The notes: a model not told the origin generated them from the sequence alone. 36,832 nt of DNA from Chlorobaculum sp. (GCA_013334655.1 JAAXXD010000015.1:1-36832); one strand, 5' to 3'; counted from the first letter of the stretch, positions 1 through 8,604 are shown. A program made the numbers and translations.

Positions 1-337
<337 letters not shown>

Positions 338-382
338 CAGAAAAAGAGATAGTGAAAAAAACCTTGTCGAATGCCGGTCAAA

Positions 383-931
383 TCAATGAAACGGCTTGTA
401 ACTGAACTTCTGACCGCCGACGGTGAGTTCGCCCATCAGGCCCGCGTTGGGCATGACGAAAACAGCCACGCCGTTCGAGTAGTCGGTATTGGTGGCCATG
501 CCCGCCTTGACGATCACGACGCCAAACTGTGCGCTCAGCTCGTAATTTCCTTTGGTGAAATCGGCCAGCGCGGCTTGATCCTTGAAGAAAATGATCTCGG
601 AAAATGATTGTCCGCCAAGCTGTGGCCCCACATTGAGCATCGTTATCGTCGACTGGCCGATGGGCCGTCCCTGTTCGTACACGACGCCTTTTCCGTGTCC
701 GCCGCCGAGGAGCATGAACCCGCCCTTGTAAATATCGGAAAAGACCGCGTAACCGTAAGCCCTTGAAAAGAAACGCTCAAGGGATGGATCGGCTTGTTTG
801 AACTTTCCGATCGTCTGCTCGGAATTCTGCTCGTCCGCCGGATCCCAGCCAGCGCGAGCCGTTCCAAAAAACATCGTCACCGCCGCCAATGCAATCAGCA
901 GCGCCCGCATCAAGTGTACTCTCTTCATCAT
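383..931 (-). CDS. SYLF/Ysc84-domain lipid-binding-like secreted protein
   Basis: ORF 383..1045 (-); likely start at 928/931 gives MMKRVHLMRALLIALAAVTMFFGTARA signal peptide followed by SYLF-like AYGYAVFSDIYKGGFMLLGGGHGKGVVYEQGRPIGQSTITMLNVGPQLGGQSFSEIIFFKD. Confidence 0.8.
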   Translation of the reverse strand: MMKRVHLMRALLIALAAVTMFFGTARAGWDPADEQNSEQTIGKFKQADPSLERFFSRAYGYAVFSDIYKGGFMLLGGGHGKGVVYEQGRPIGQSTITMLNVGPQLGGQSFSEIIFFKDQAALADFTKGNYELSAQFGVVIVKAGMATNTDYSNGVAVFVMPNAGLMGELTVGGQKFSYKPFH

Positions 932-1130
932 GGCAACCGTTTTTTCGTTGGACAATAAAATCAAACCGGCAATAAGTTGCAACGCAACGCCAGCTTGCAA
1001 TGTACGATTTTCCAGTCTGAAAACCCGGAGCGCGTTACGGCGCAAAAAGCTGGAATATCAAGGGATTGGACGCCAAACGGAGGCGATTCTTTCGGATGGG
1101 CCTCTTCCGCGCTTCCACAATGTTTGCGGC

Positions 1131-1213
1131 CGTTATTGCGAGGAGCGGCGCGACGCGGCACGCCATCTCACATTATGTGCGTCTGGATTCCTTCGCTACG
1201 CTCGCGATGGCGT
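1131..1213. repeat. REP/MITE-like imperfect inverted repeat
   Basis: cgttattgcgaggagcggcgcgacgcggcac ... gtctggattccttcgctacgctcgcgatggcg; ends are inverted (ATTGCGAG / CTCGCGAT) and resemble the widespread 'attgcgaggagcg...cgctcgcaatgacg' intergenic element. Confidence 0.55.
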
Positions 1214-1342
1214 TGTATCCATGGAAATAACAGGTTCATTCGCAATTTGTTTCGATATATTACAAGAGTTTCACTGACTTGCGCTCCCCTGATTTTTCGA
1301 GACTCTGCATTTGCCGCTTTTGCAACCTCTTACGAGTTATCG

Positions 1343-1750
1343 ATGAGCACTGCGTTTCAATACGATGTTTTCCTGAGCCACAACAGGGCTGACAAGCCGC
1401 GCGTGCGGGCGCTGGCCGGGTGGTTGCGTTCGGCGGAGTTGCGGGTGTGGTTCGACGAGTGGATCATCAAACCCGGCGACGACATCTACCTCGCCATTGA
1501 GCGCGGGCTGGAGACGGCGCGCGTGCAGGTGCTCTGCCTGTCGCCCGATGCGCTGGGGTCGGAGTGGGTCGCGCTCGAACGCAGCACGGTGCTTTTCCGC
1601 GACCCGACGAACAAAGGCCGGCGCTTCGTCCCGCTGCTGCTGGCTGATTGCGTTTTGCCCGACACGCTGAGGCGGTACAAGTACGTGGATTTCCGGGATG
1701 ATTCGCAAGGCGCGTTCGACGAACTGGTGGAGGCGTGCCGGGAAGAGGCG
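1343..1750 (+). other. Domain: TIR (predicted NADase-type)
   Basis: YDVFLSHNRADK...LRVWFDEWIIKPGDDIYLAIERGLETARVQVLCLSPDALGSEWVALERS; Glu in the SEWVALE segment sits where the TIR NADase catalytic Glu is expected. Confidence 0.9.
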
Positions 1751-4700
1751 GAAGCAGTTCAGATACCTGAACCGAAAAAGGAAACGACGAAGTCGAAAGG
1801 CAAACCCAAAAAAACACGGAAGAAAGCGGAACCGATTGCAGTGTTGGAACGCAAGCTATCGGGACATACAGGTTTGGTCAAAAGCGTGGCAGTTAGCCCG
1901 GATGGAACTTGGGCAGTGTCAGGTTCTCGGGACAAGGCAGTCAAGATTTGGGACTTGGAAACCGCCCAATGCAGGGCGACACTGGAAGGGCATACGAATG
2001 ATGTGAACTCCGTTGCTATCACGCCGAATGGAAAACGGATTTTGTCGGGGTCTTTTGATGGTACAGTTCGGCTTTGGGATGTGGAATTATATCGGGAAAT
2101 GAAGAAAATTGAACATTACAGCAGCAAAGTATGGCCTGTGGTTGCATTCGGTGATAACAAACGAGCATTTTCAGGTGGTTCAGATGGTATAATTCGCTTT
2201 TGGGAGTTGGTTTCAGGTCGGTGTGAGAAGATGTTTTATAACGAAGATCGTCTTTCCTCAGTTTTTAGTATCGCTATAAATCATGCATGGACGCATGTTT
2301 TATCGGGACACGCGAATGGTGAAATTCTTTTATGGGATATTGATACAGGCCAGCGCTTAGCAAGCTTGAAAGGTCATTCAGGGGTCGTGAACTCCATGCA
2401 GGTCACGATGGATGAAAAGTATGCTGTTTCTGGATCGAACGATAATACCCTCAAAGTTTGGGACTTGGAGGCAGGAATATGCATTGGAACGCTTGAAGGC
2501 CATGTGATAGCTGTACTTTCTGTCGCCATTTCCCCTGATGGTGTTTTAATTGCCTCTACAGGTTTCACAGATGAAACGGTTCGGCTGTGGGATTTGAAAT
2601 CGGGGGTGTGTTTGCAAGTAATCAAACACAAGGGCAAGCCTTCGCCGATTTCGGTTGCATTCAGTCCCGATGGTTCGCGGCTTGTGGTTGGCACCGCAAA
2701 TGGCCTCATTTACGTTTATCGCCTCACCGGTGTCCGCGCCACTCCGTCCGCAGAAGCTACACGCCGTTACGTCAACGCCAAGGTCGTCCTGCTTGGCGAA
2801 GGGACTGTGGGGAAGACTTCGTTGGCGCATCGGTTGATCGAGGACAAATACGTCGTCAAGGATCGTACGCATGGCATGAATGTGTGGCCGCTGCCGTTGC
2901 CGCCGTCGCCGGATACCTCCATCGACCGCGAGGCGTTGCTTTGGGATTTGGCGGGGCAGGAGGATTACCGGTTGATCCACCGGCTGTTCCTCGACGAAAC
3001 GGCGCTGGCGCTGCTGCTCATCAATCCGCAGAAGGACGATCCGTTTGCCGAGGCGGGCGACTGGCTCAAGGCGCTCGATACGGCTGCCGACAATCACGAA
3101 GCGAAACGCGCCGCCGAAAAGCTGCTTCTCTTTTCGCAGATCGATGTTGGCGGCATGAAGGTCGGCAACGCCAAGATCGACCGTTTCATTCAGGAGCATG
3201 GCTTCAAAGCGTGGCTCGAAACCAGCGCCAAGAGTGGCGAGAACTGTTCGGACGGGGCCTGTGGCGGCAATCCGTCGAAGCTGAAGCAGCTCATCGCAGA
3301 GAGCATTCCGTGGGACAAACTGCCGTGGACGGCCACGCCGCGCCTGCTCGCCGAGCTGAAAAGCGCCCTCTTGAAAATGCGCGACACGGCGGACATCCGG
3401 CTGATGCGCTTTGCCGAGCTGGCACAACGGCTCGAACAGGCGTTGCCGGGCGAAAAGTTCGGCGAATCCGAGGCGCGAACGGCGGTGACGCTCTTGGCGA
3501 ACCACGGCCTCGCGCGGGCGCTAAAGTTCGGCGACCTCGTGCTGTTGCAGCCGGAGCTGCTGAACGGCTACGCCGGGGCGATCATCCGCGCGGCCCGCGC
3601 CCACCGGGACGAGATCGGCTGCGTGCTGGAAGCAAGCATCTACGATCTGGCGTTCGACTTCACCGGTGTTGACCGGTTGCCGCGACCGGACGAAGAGTTG
3701 CTCCTGCGGGCGATGGTGCAGACCTTTCTCGACCACTCCCTCTGCATCGCCGAAGAGACGCCGCTGGGTCGCCAACTGGTGTTTCCCTCGCAGTACCGGC
3801 GCGAGCGGGACATTCCAAAGGAGCCGGACGTGTTCGTCTCCTACACCTTCAACGGCGAATGGCAAACCATCTGGACGACGCTCGTGGTGCGCCTCTGGTA
3901 CGGCAACGAGTTTTCACACAGGGAGTTATGGCGCAACGCCGCCGAGTTCTCATCCAGCCGCGGCCATCTGCTCGGGCTGAAGATCAGCAACCACCAGGGC
4001 GAAGGCGAAGCGACCATCAGCCTCTTCTTCGACGTGGCGACGCCGGACGACCTGAAGGTGATCTTCATCGAATACGTGCATCGCCACCTCGCCCGCTACG
4101 GCAGCAACGTCACCCGCGACCGGCGATATATCTGCGCTTGCGGCAAACCGGTTCTGGATCACGAGCAAGTTCGCGAGCGCCTCGCGTCCGGCAAGACTTA
4201 TATCATTTGTCAGAAATGCGAAGAGAGAGTCGAACTGATCGACTTCATCGAACAGCGCCTGAAAAGCGACCCCGTCGCGAAGAAGATTCTTGCGATGGAG
4301 GAGCGGGCGACGCGGGAACTCGACAACCAGGCGCTGGAGCAGATTCTCATCGGCCACATGATGGCGACCTGCGGCGAGGCGAATCAGGTGTTTCGTCCCA
4401 CGATCATGTTCGATTTCGGCATCGACGGCGAAGTGGAGTTCAGGGACGACGACGGCAGGCCGAGCGGCAAGAAAATCTACGTGCAGCTCAAGAGCGGCAA
4501 TTCGTATCTGCGCAAGCGCCGGAGCGACGGCTGCGAAATATTCGACGTGAAAAACGACCGCCATCTCGACTACTGGCTCACCCAGCCGGTGGATGTCTGG
4601 CTCGTTATCCGCCAGACGGACGAGCGCACCGGCGAGCAAACCATCCGCTGGATGAACGTCACGAACTACCTGAAAAATCGTAAATACAATCAAAGCCGCC

Positions 4701-4780
4701 AGATCGTCTTCGACGGCGAAGCGCTCACGATGAAAGCGGTCTGGCAGCTCCGCGACAACTATTTCCCGAGGAAATATTGA
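1343..4780 (+). CDS. Multidomain TIR-WD40-Roc GTPase(COR-like)-zinc ribbon-DUF4365 protein; candidate NTP-dependent conflict/anti-phage protein
   Basis: In-frame ATG at 1343 starts MSTAFQYDVFLSHNRADKPRVRALAGWLRSAELRVWFDEW (TIR). Then seven WD40 repeats, Roc P-loop GEGTVGKTS, DLAGQED, ETSAK, C-terminal CxC...CxxC and DUF4365-like DFGIDGEVEF...YVQLKSG. The ORF track extends to 977, but the extension has no domain-like sequence and overlaps a REP-like element. Confidence 0.93.
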   Translation: MSTAFQYDVFLSHNRADKPRVRALAGWLRSAELRVWFDEWIIKPGDDIYLAIERGLETARVQVLCLSPDALGSEWVALERSTVLFRDPTNKGRRFVPLLLADCVLPDTLRRYKYVDFRDDSQGAFDELVEACREEAEAVQIPEPKKETTKSKGKPKKTRKKAEPIAVLERKLSGHTGLVKSVAVSPDGTWAVSGSRDKAVKIWDLETAQCRATLEGHTNDVNSVAITPNGKRILSGSFDGTVRLWDVELYREMKKIEHYSSKVWPVVAFGDNKRAFSGGSDGIIRFWELVSGRCEKMFYNEDRLSSVFSIAINHAWTHVLSGHANGEILLWDIDTGQRLASLKGHSGVVNSMQVTMDEKYAVSGSNDNTLKVWDLEAGICIGTLEGHVIAVLSVAISPDGVLIASTGFTDETVRLWDLKSGVCLQVIKHKGKPSPISVAFSPDGSRLVVGTANGLIYVYRLTGVRATPSAEATRRYVNAKVVLLGEGTVGKTSLAHRLIEDKYVVKDRTHGMNVWPLPLPPSPDTSIDREALLWDLAGQEDYRLIHRLFLDETALALLLINPQKDDPFAEAGDWLKALDTAADNHEAKRAAEKLLLFSQIDVGGMKVGNAKIDRFIQEHGFKAWLETSAKSGENCSDGACGGNPSKLKQLIAESIPWDKLPWTATPRLLAELKSALLKMRDTADIRLMRFAELAQRLEQALPGEKFGESEARTAVTLLANHGLARALKFGDLVLLQPELLNGYAGAIIRAARAHRDEIGCVLEASIYDLAFDFTGVDRLPRPDEELLLRAMVQTFLDHSLCIAEETPLGRQLVFPSQYRRERDIPKEPDVFVSYTFNGEWQTIWTTLVVRLWYGNEFSHRELWRNAAEFSSSRGHLLGLKISNHQGEGEATISLFFDVATPDDLKVIFIEYVHRHLARYGSNVTRDRRYICACGKPVLDHEQVRERLASGKTYIICQKCEERVELIDFIEQRLKSDPVAKKILAMEERATRELDNQALEQILIGHMMATCGEANQVFRPTIMFDFGIDGEVEFRDDDGRPSGKKIYVQLKSGNSYLRKRRSDGCEIFDVKNDRHLDYWLTQPVDVWLVIRQTDERTGEQTIRWMNVTNYLKNRKYNQSRQIVFDGEALTMKAVWQLRDNYFPRKY
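1844..2730 (+). other. Domain: WD40 beta-propeller (7 repeats)
   Basis: Seven units of roughly 40 aa ending in IWDLETAQC, LWDVELYRE, FWELVSGRC, LWDIDTGQR, VWDLEAGIC, LWDLKSGVC, VYRLTG. Confidence 0.92.
2774..3325 (+). other. Domain: Roc-type (Ras-of-complex) small GTPase
   Basis: AKVVLLGEGTVGKTSLAHRL (G1), LLWDLAGQEDYRLIHRLFLDETALALLLINP (G3), LLLFSQIDVGG (degenerate G4), WLETSAKSGEN (G5). Confidence 0.88.
4300..4777 (+). other. Domain: DUF4365-like, PD-(D/E)XK-type fold
   Basis: NQALEQILIGHMMATCGEANQVFRPTIMFDFGIDGEVEFRDDDGRPSGKKIYVQLKSGNSYLRKRRSDGCEIFDVKNDRHLDYWLTQPVDVWLVIRQ; D...E...QxK arrangement and the typical 'HLDYW...PV..V' tail. Confidence 0.8.
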
Positions 4781-4792
4781 TCGTCCGCTAAT

Positions 4793-5237
4793 TTATCCGG
4801 CGCTTAACGCCTTGCGGTAGACTTCGAGGTCATGCTCCGAAAAGCAGCAGAAGATCACCTCTTCGATGCCGGATTCATCTGTGAGTATTTCTCGCACGGT
4901 CGCCACGGCGATGGCGGCGGCGAGCTTCAGCGAGTTGCGGTAGCACGAGGCGAGCAACTCCGCTTCGCCGTGGCTGCCGCCGCTCCAGACCGGGCCGACG
5001 GCGTGGATGACGTACTTCGCGGGCAGTTGGTACCCGTTCGTGATCTTCGCCTCGCCGGTGTGGCATCCGCCGAGAGCGCGGCACGCATAGAGCAGTTCCA
5101 GCCCCGCCGCCCGTTTAATCGCGCCGTCAACGCCCCCCGCCCCCCAGCAGCGACGAGTTCGCCGCATTAACGATAGCATCGACCTTGAGCGTGGTGATGT
5201 CCGCCCTGATGGCTCGAATCTTCGCTGGTTGGAACAT
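4793..5237 (-). pseudogene. Macro-domain protein (YmdB-like ADP-ribose/O-acetyl-ADP-ribose hydrolase), frameshifted and internally deleted
   Basis: N-term [35 protein letters not shown] from 5237 is in a different frame from [73 protein letters not shown]. The frames switch at the C-rich run 5131-5145. The expected ...IAFPAISTGVYGYP... segment is absent at [18 protein letters not shown]. Confidence 0.85.
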
Positions 5238-5301
5238 GGTATTGCTTGATTCTGTTTGCTTCCTCTCTTGTCCAGTGAGTCCACACGGCACAAGACCTCG
5301 C

Positions 5302-5450
5302 TCAAGAAACCTCTTCAAACTCGGCATCGACCACGCGGGGAATTGATTCAGCGGAATTCTGCGCGGCGCTTTTCTCCCATTCGAGGAAGGCGGTGAGGTC
5401 GTGGTTGATCGAAGCGAGCACGGCGGCGTCATCGAAGAAGCATTCCGTTT
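5302..5450 (-). pseudogene. Possible C-terminal fragment of an unidentified protein
   Basis: Minus strand reads ...[45 protein letters not shown], protein-like but with no start or recognizable N-terminal part. Confidence 0.3.
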
Positions 5451-5740
5451 GGGCTGGTCGCTACCCCATTCCGATTGAATATCTCAAAATCACTCCCACC
5501 GAGGCTTTCTCGGACGGTGAAGAGGGACTAATCACATGGAGTTCAAAACAGGAGGCACTATTGATAGACAATTTCATCTCACGTTTATTTTATGATCTTG
5601 GTTTTGTGCTCGAGACGTAACGTGAGACTTCGGAGACGTTTCTGAAAGTATGAATTAAGCGATAGTTCCTGCTTGTCCGGCAATCAAAGTGGGTTAGCTA
5701 ACGATCCGCGTTAAATTGTTCAGATAACTATGTTCAAACA

Positions 5741-5773
5741 CAAAGGGCCGCCTTTTCGGGCAGCCCTTTTTTC
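5741..5773. terminator. Rho-independent terminator-like hairpin downstream of hemL
   Basis: caaaGGGCcGCCttttcGGGCAGCCCttttttcg: GC stem with T-run on + strand and weaker T-run on - strand. Confidence 0.6.
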
Positions 5774-5797
5774 GTATCTGTCGTTCTTCCTCGCAGC

Positions 5798-7093
5798 TTA
5801 CTGGTGCGCGGCGACGAGAGCGTTGTAGTTCGCGGCGACGGTTTTCTCCAGATCGGCGTCGGTGTGGACGAAGCTGGTGAACATGGCCTCGAACTGCGAC
5901 GGGGCAAGGTAGATGCCCTGGTCGAGCATCGAGTGGAAGTACTTACCGTACTTTGCCGAATCGGCGGTGATGGCGCTCTTGTAGTCCACGACCGGGGTCT
6001 CGGTGAAGAAGAGGCAGGCCATTGAGCCGACGCGGTTCTGCACGTAGTTCAGGCCGAGCTTCTCCATATTGGCCTTGAAGCCTGCTTCGAGGAACGCAGC
6101 CTTCCTTTCGAGTTCCGGATAGGGATTCTCTTCGATGAGGATCTTCAGGGTTTCGAGACCTGCGGTGAGGGCCAGCGGGTTGCCCGAGAGGGTGCCTGCC
6201 TGGTAGACCGCGCCGAGCGGAGCGACGTTCTGCATGATTTCGCGCTTGCCGCCGAATGCGCCGACCGGCAGACCGCCGCCGATGATCTTGCCCATCGTGG
6301 TGAGGTCAGGGGTGACGCCGTACAACTCCTGTGCGCCGCCGAGAGCCACGCGGAAGCCGCACATCACCTCGTCGAAAATCAGCACGATACCTTCAGCGTC
6401 GCAAAGCTCGCGAAGGGCCTGGAGGAACTCCTTCTTGGCCGGGATGACGCCGGTGTTGCCCGCGACCGGCTCGATGATGATCGCGGCGACCTCGCCCTTG
6501 TTCTCGTTGACCAGCACCTTGACCGACTCGATGTCGTTGTAGGTGGCGTTGAGCGTGTCGTTGGCGGTGCCTTTGGTGACGCCGGGGCTGTCGGGAGCGC
6601 CGAGGGTGAGCACGCCAGAGCCGGCCTTGATGAGGAAGCTGTCGCCGTGGCCGTGGTAGCAGCCTTCGAACTTGATGATTTTATCCTTGCCGGTGTAGCC
6701 GCGGGCGAGGCGGACGGCGGACATGGTGGCTTCGGTGCCGCTGTTGACCATGCGCACCATTTCGAGCGACGGCACGACCTTGCAGAGCAGCTCGGCGATC
6801 TCGATCTCGATTTCGATCGGCGTGCCGAAGCTGGTGCCGATGTTGCGGAGGGTGTATTCAATCGCGGCGGTCAGGCGGGGGTGCATGCTGCCGAGAATGA
6901 ACGGCCCCCACGATCCGACATAGTCCAGGTAGGTGTTGCCGTCAACATCGGTCATGTAAGCGCCGTTACCGGTCGCCATATAGATGGGCGTGCCGCCTAC
7001 GGATTTGAATGCGCGAACCGGGGAGTTGACGCCACCGGGGATGAACTTTTTGGCTTTTTCAAAAAGCTCGGCAGAACGGGTGAGTACAGGCAT
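5798..7093 (-). CDS. hemL: Glutamate-1-semialdehyde 2,1-aminomutase
   Basis: 431 aa; MPVLTRSAELFEKAKKFIPGGVNSPVRAFKSVGGTPIYMATGNGAYMTDVDGNTYLDYVGSWGPFILG...GKIIGGGLPVGAFGGKREIM (PLP-lysine region). Confidence 0.98.
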   Translation of the reverse strand: MPVLTRSAELFEKAKKFIPGGVNSPVRAFKSVGGTPIYMATGNGAYMTDVDGNTYLDYVGSWGPFILGSMHPRLTAAIEYTLRNIGTSFGTPIEIEIEIAELLCKVVPSLEMVRMVNSGTEATMSAVRLARGYTGKDKIIKFEGCYHGHGDSFLIKAGSGVLTLGAPDSPGVTKGTANDTLNATYNDIESVKVLVNENKGEVAAIIIEPVAGNTGVIPAKKEFLQALRELCDAEGIVLIFDEVMCGFRVALGGAQELYGVTPDLTTMGKIIGGGLPVGAFGGKREIMQNVAPLGAVYQAGTLSGNPLALTAGLETLKILIEENPYPELERKAAFLEAGFKANMEKLGLNYVQNRVGSMACLFFTETPVVDYKSAITADSAKYGKYFHSMLDQGIYLAPSQFEAMFTSFVHTDADLEKTVAANYNALVAAHQ

Positions 7094-7198
7094 GTCGAAT
7101 CGTTCGGTTTGAATTAGTCGATGAGTGATGTAATGAAATGACTGGTCAAGATAGAAAATAGATGCGAAGATTGAAAGCAGCCTTCCCGCTTGACGATC

Positions 7199-7978
7199 TC
7201 ACGCCGAGGCGAGCCGCGAGAGGATGTCGAGATGCTTGCGATGCGGCATCCGGTCGAGGTGGCGGGAGCAGTACTCCTGCAAAAGGTTGCAGACGGCGAC
7301 GACCTCGTCCGGCGGCGCTTCGGGGCAGGGTGCGTTGCCCGTGGCGGCAAGGGCGCGAATGAAGCGGTAGCGGCTAACCGGAACAGTCTGAATCGACACG
7401 TTATTGACGAAGGCCGTGCCCGGCAGGGCGAATCCGCCCGGATCGTGCACGAAGAGCAACTCGCGGAGCTTCATCTCCTCGATGCCAACGGCGAGGTCGT
7501 GGTTGCTGAAGACGCAACGGTCGAGCGAAGGCGCGAAGCCGAGCACGCCGACGAGGCGCAACAGGAACCAGGCGAGAATCGGCTGAAAATCTCGCCCCGC
7601 GTGGCAAAGCCGCCAGATTGCCGCGTGGACGATGGTGAAGAGCGGTACGTTTTTTTCTTCGTGTGTGGAGGCGTACCGCACGAGGTCGAGCACGCGGTAG
7701 AGCACGCTGAAGCGTTCGAGGTCGGGCGACTCGGCGAGCGGGCTGAGCACGAGACTGGCGTCGCTCAGGAGCTGAATGTCGCGATTGCCCTTTTTGTAGA
7801 GCACCGCGTCGATCACGTTACCCGGCGAAAAGAGCGGCCCGGTGCGGCTTTTCGCGCTTCGTCCGCCCTTGAGGATCACCGACACCTGCCCGTACTCCCT
7901 GGTCAGCAGCAGGCAGATTTTGGACTGATCCCGGTACTTGATGTCGCGGAGCACCACCGCCCGGGTTTTTACGATCAC
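7199..7978 (-). CDS. recO: DNA repair protein RecO
   Basis: 259 aa; [63 protein letters not shown], typical RecO N-terminal OB fold. Confidence 0.93.
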   Translation of the reverse strand: MIVKTRAVVLRDIKYRDQSKICLLLTREYGQVSVILKGGRSAKSRTGPLFSPGNVIDAVLYKKGNRDIQLLSDASLVLSPLAESPDLERFSVLYRVLDLVRYASTHEEKNVPLFTIVHAAIWRLCHAGRDFQPILAWFLLRLVGVLGFAPSLDRCVFSNHDLAVGIEEMKLRELLFVHDPGGFALPGTAFVNNVSIQTVPVSRYRFIRALAATGNAPCPEAPPDEVVAVCNLLQEYCSRHLDRMPHRKHLDILSRLASA

Positions 7979-8100
7979 CGGTGAAACTTTTTTTTCAGAT
8001 TAAATATAGTTATATACAGCGTCCAACATTGCAGGGTTCACGCGACCCGAAGATACCAAAACAACATACACAGAATAGATTCCCAACGGAGGAAAAGAAT

Positions 8101-8352
8101 ATGCCAACCTATCATTACCGCTGCAACAGCTGTGGATTTGAAGAAGAGGTCTTTCAGCGCATGACCGACAACGCCCTGACTACCTGCTCCAAGTGCGGCA
8201 CCGAGTCGTACGAGCGCGTCATCAGCGCCGAAGGCGGCTTCGTGCTCAAAGGATCCGGCTTCTACAGCACCGACTACTGCGGCAGCAAATCGTCGAAAGG
8301 CTCCGAGTCTGGCGGCGGATGCGCCTCAGGTAACTGCCCTCTGGCGAAATAA
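8101..8352 (+). CDS. FmdB-family zinc ribbon protein
   Basis: [59 protein letters not shown]; CxxC...CxxC FmdB pattern; ggaggaaaagaat RBS before ATG 8101. Confidence 0.93.
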   Translation: MPTYHYRCNSCGFEEEVFQRMTDNALTTCSKCGTESYERVISAEGGFVLKGSGFYSTDYCGSKSSKGSESGGGCASGNCPLAK

Positions 8353-8378
8353 GCGGACGGTGATTTCATAGAACAGCA

Positions 8379-8411
8379 TAAAGCCTTCTCGACCAACGGG
8401 AAGGCTTTTTG
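8379..8411 (+). terminator. Rho-independent terminator
   Basis: taAAGCCTTCtcgaccaacgggaAGGCTTTTTg: stem AAGCCTTC/GAAGGCTT-like followed by T-run. Confidence 0.7.
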
Positions 8412-8449
8412 CGTTGGCGGTATTGTTTTCCCCGGAGGTTGTCTCGAAA

Positions 8450-8604
8450 GCCGGGAGCGCCGAGCGCCTGCTCGGCAATGGAGCCGAAGGCTCCACAGGA
8501 TTTAGGTTCAAAGTCTTTCAGGTATCGAGAGATAACGTTAATCTGAAGTAGATAAGGGATTTAATCGCCAAAAGGATGCCGAGCAGGCGCTCGGCGCTCC
8601 CGGC
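8450..8604. repeat. Perfect 28-nt inverted repeat (arms 8450-8477 and 8577-8604)
   Basis: GCCGGGAGCGCCGAGCGCCTGCTCGGCA and its exact reverse complement TGCCGAGCAGGCGCTCGGCGCTCCCGGC, 99 nt apart. Confidence 0.9.

Noticed and set aside
977-1342. Upstream 122-codon in-frame extension of the TIR gene (ORF 977..4780)
   Set aside because: Translates to non-domain sequence, overlaps the divergent SYLF promoter and a REP-like repeat; MSTAFQYDVFLSHN at 1343 is a natural TIR start.
2546-3505. 319-aa minus-strand ORF opposite the Roc GTPase region
   Set aside because: Mirror ORF from GC-rich codon bias; Arg-rich, no recognizable family, while the plus strand has clear GTPase motifs.
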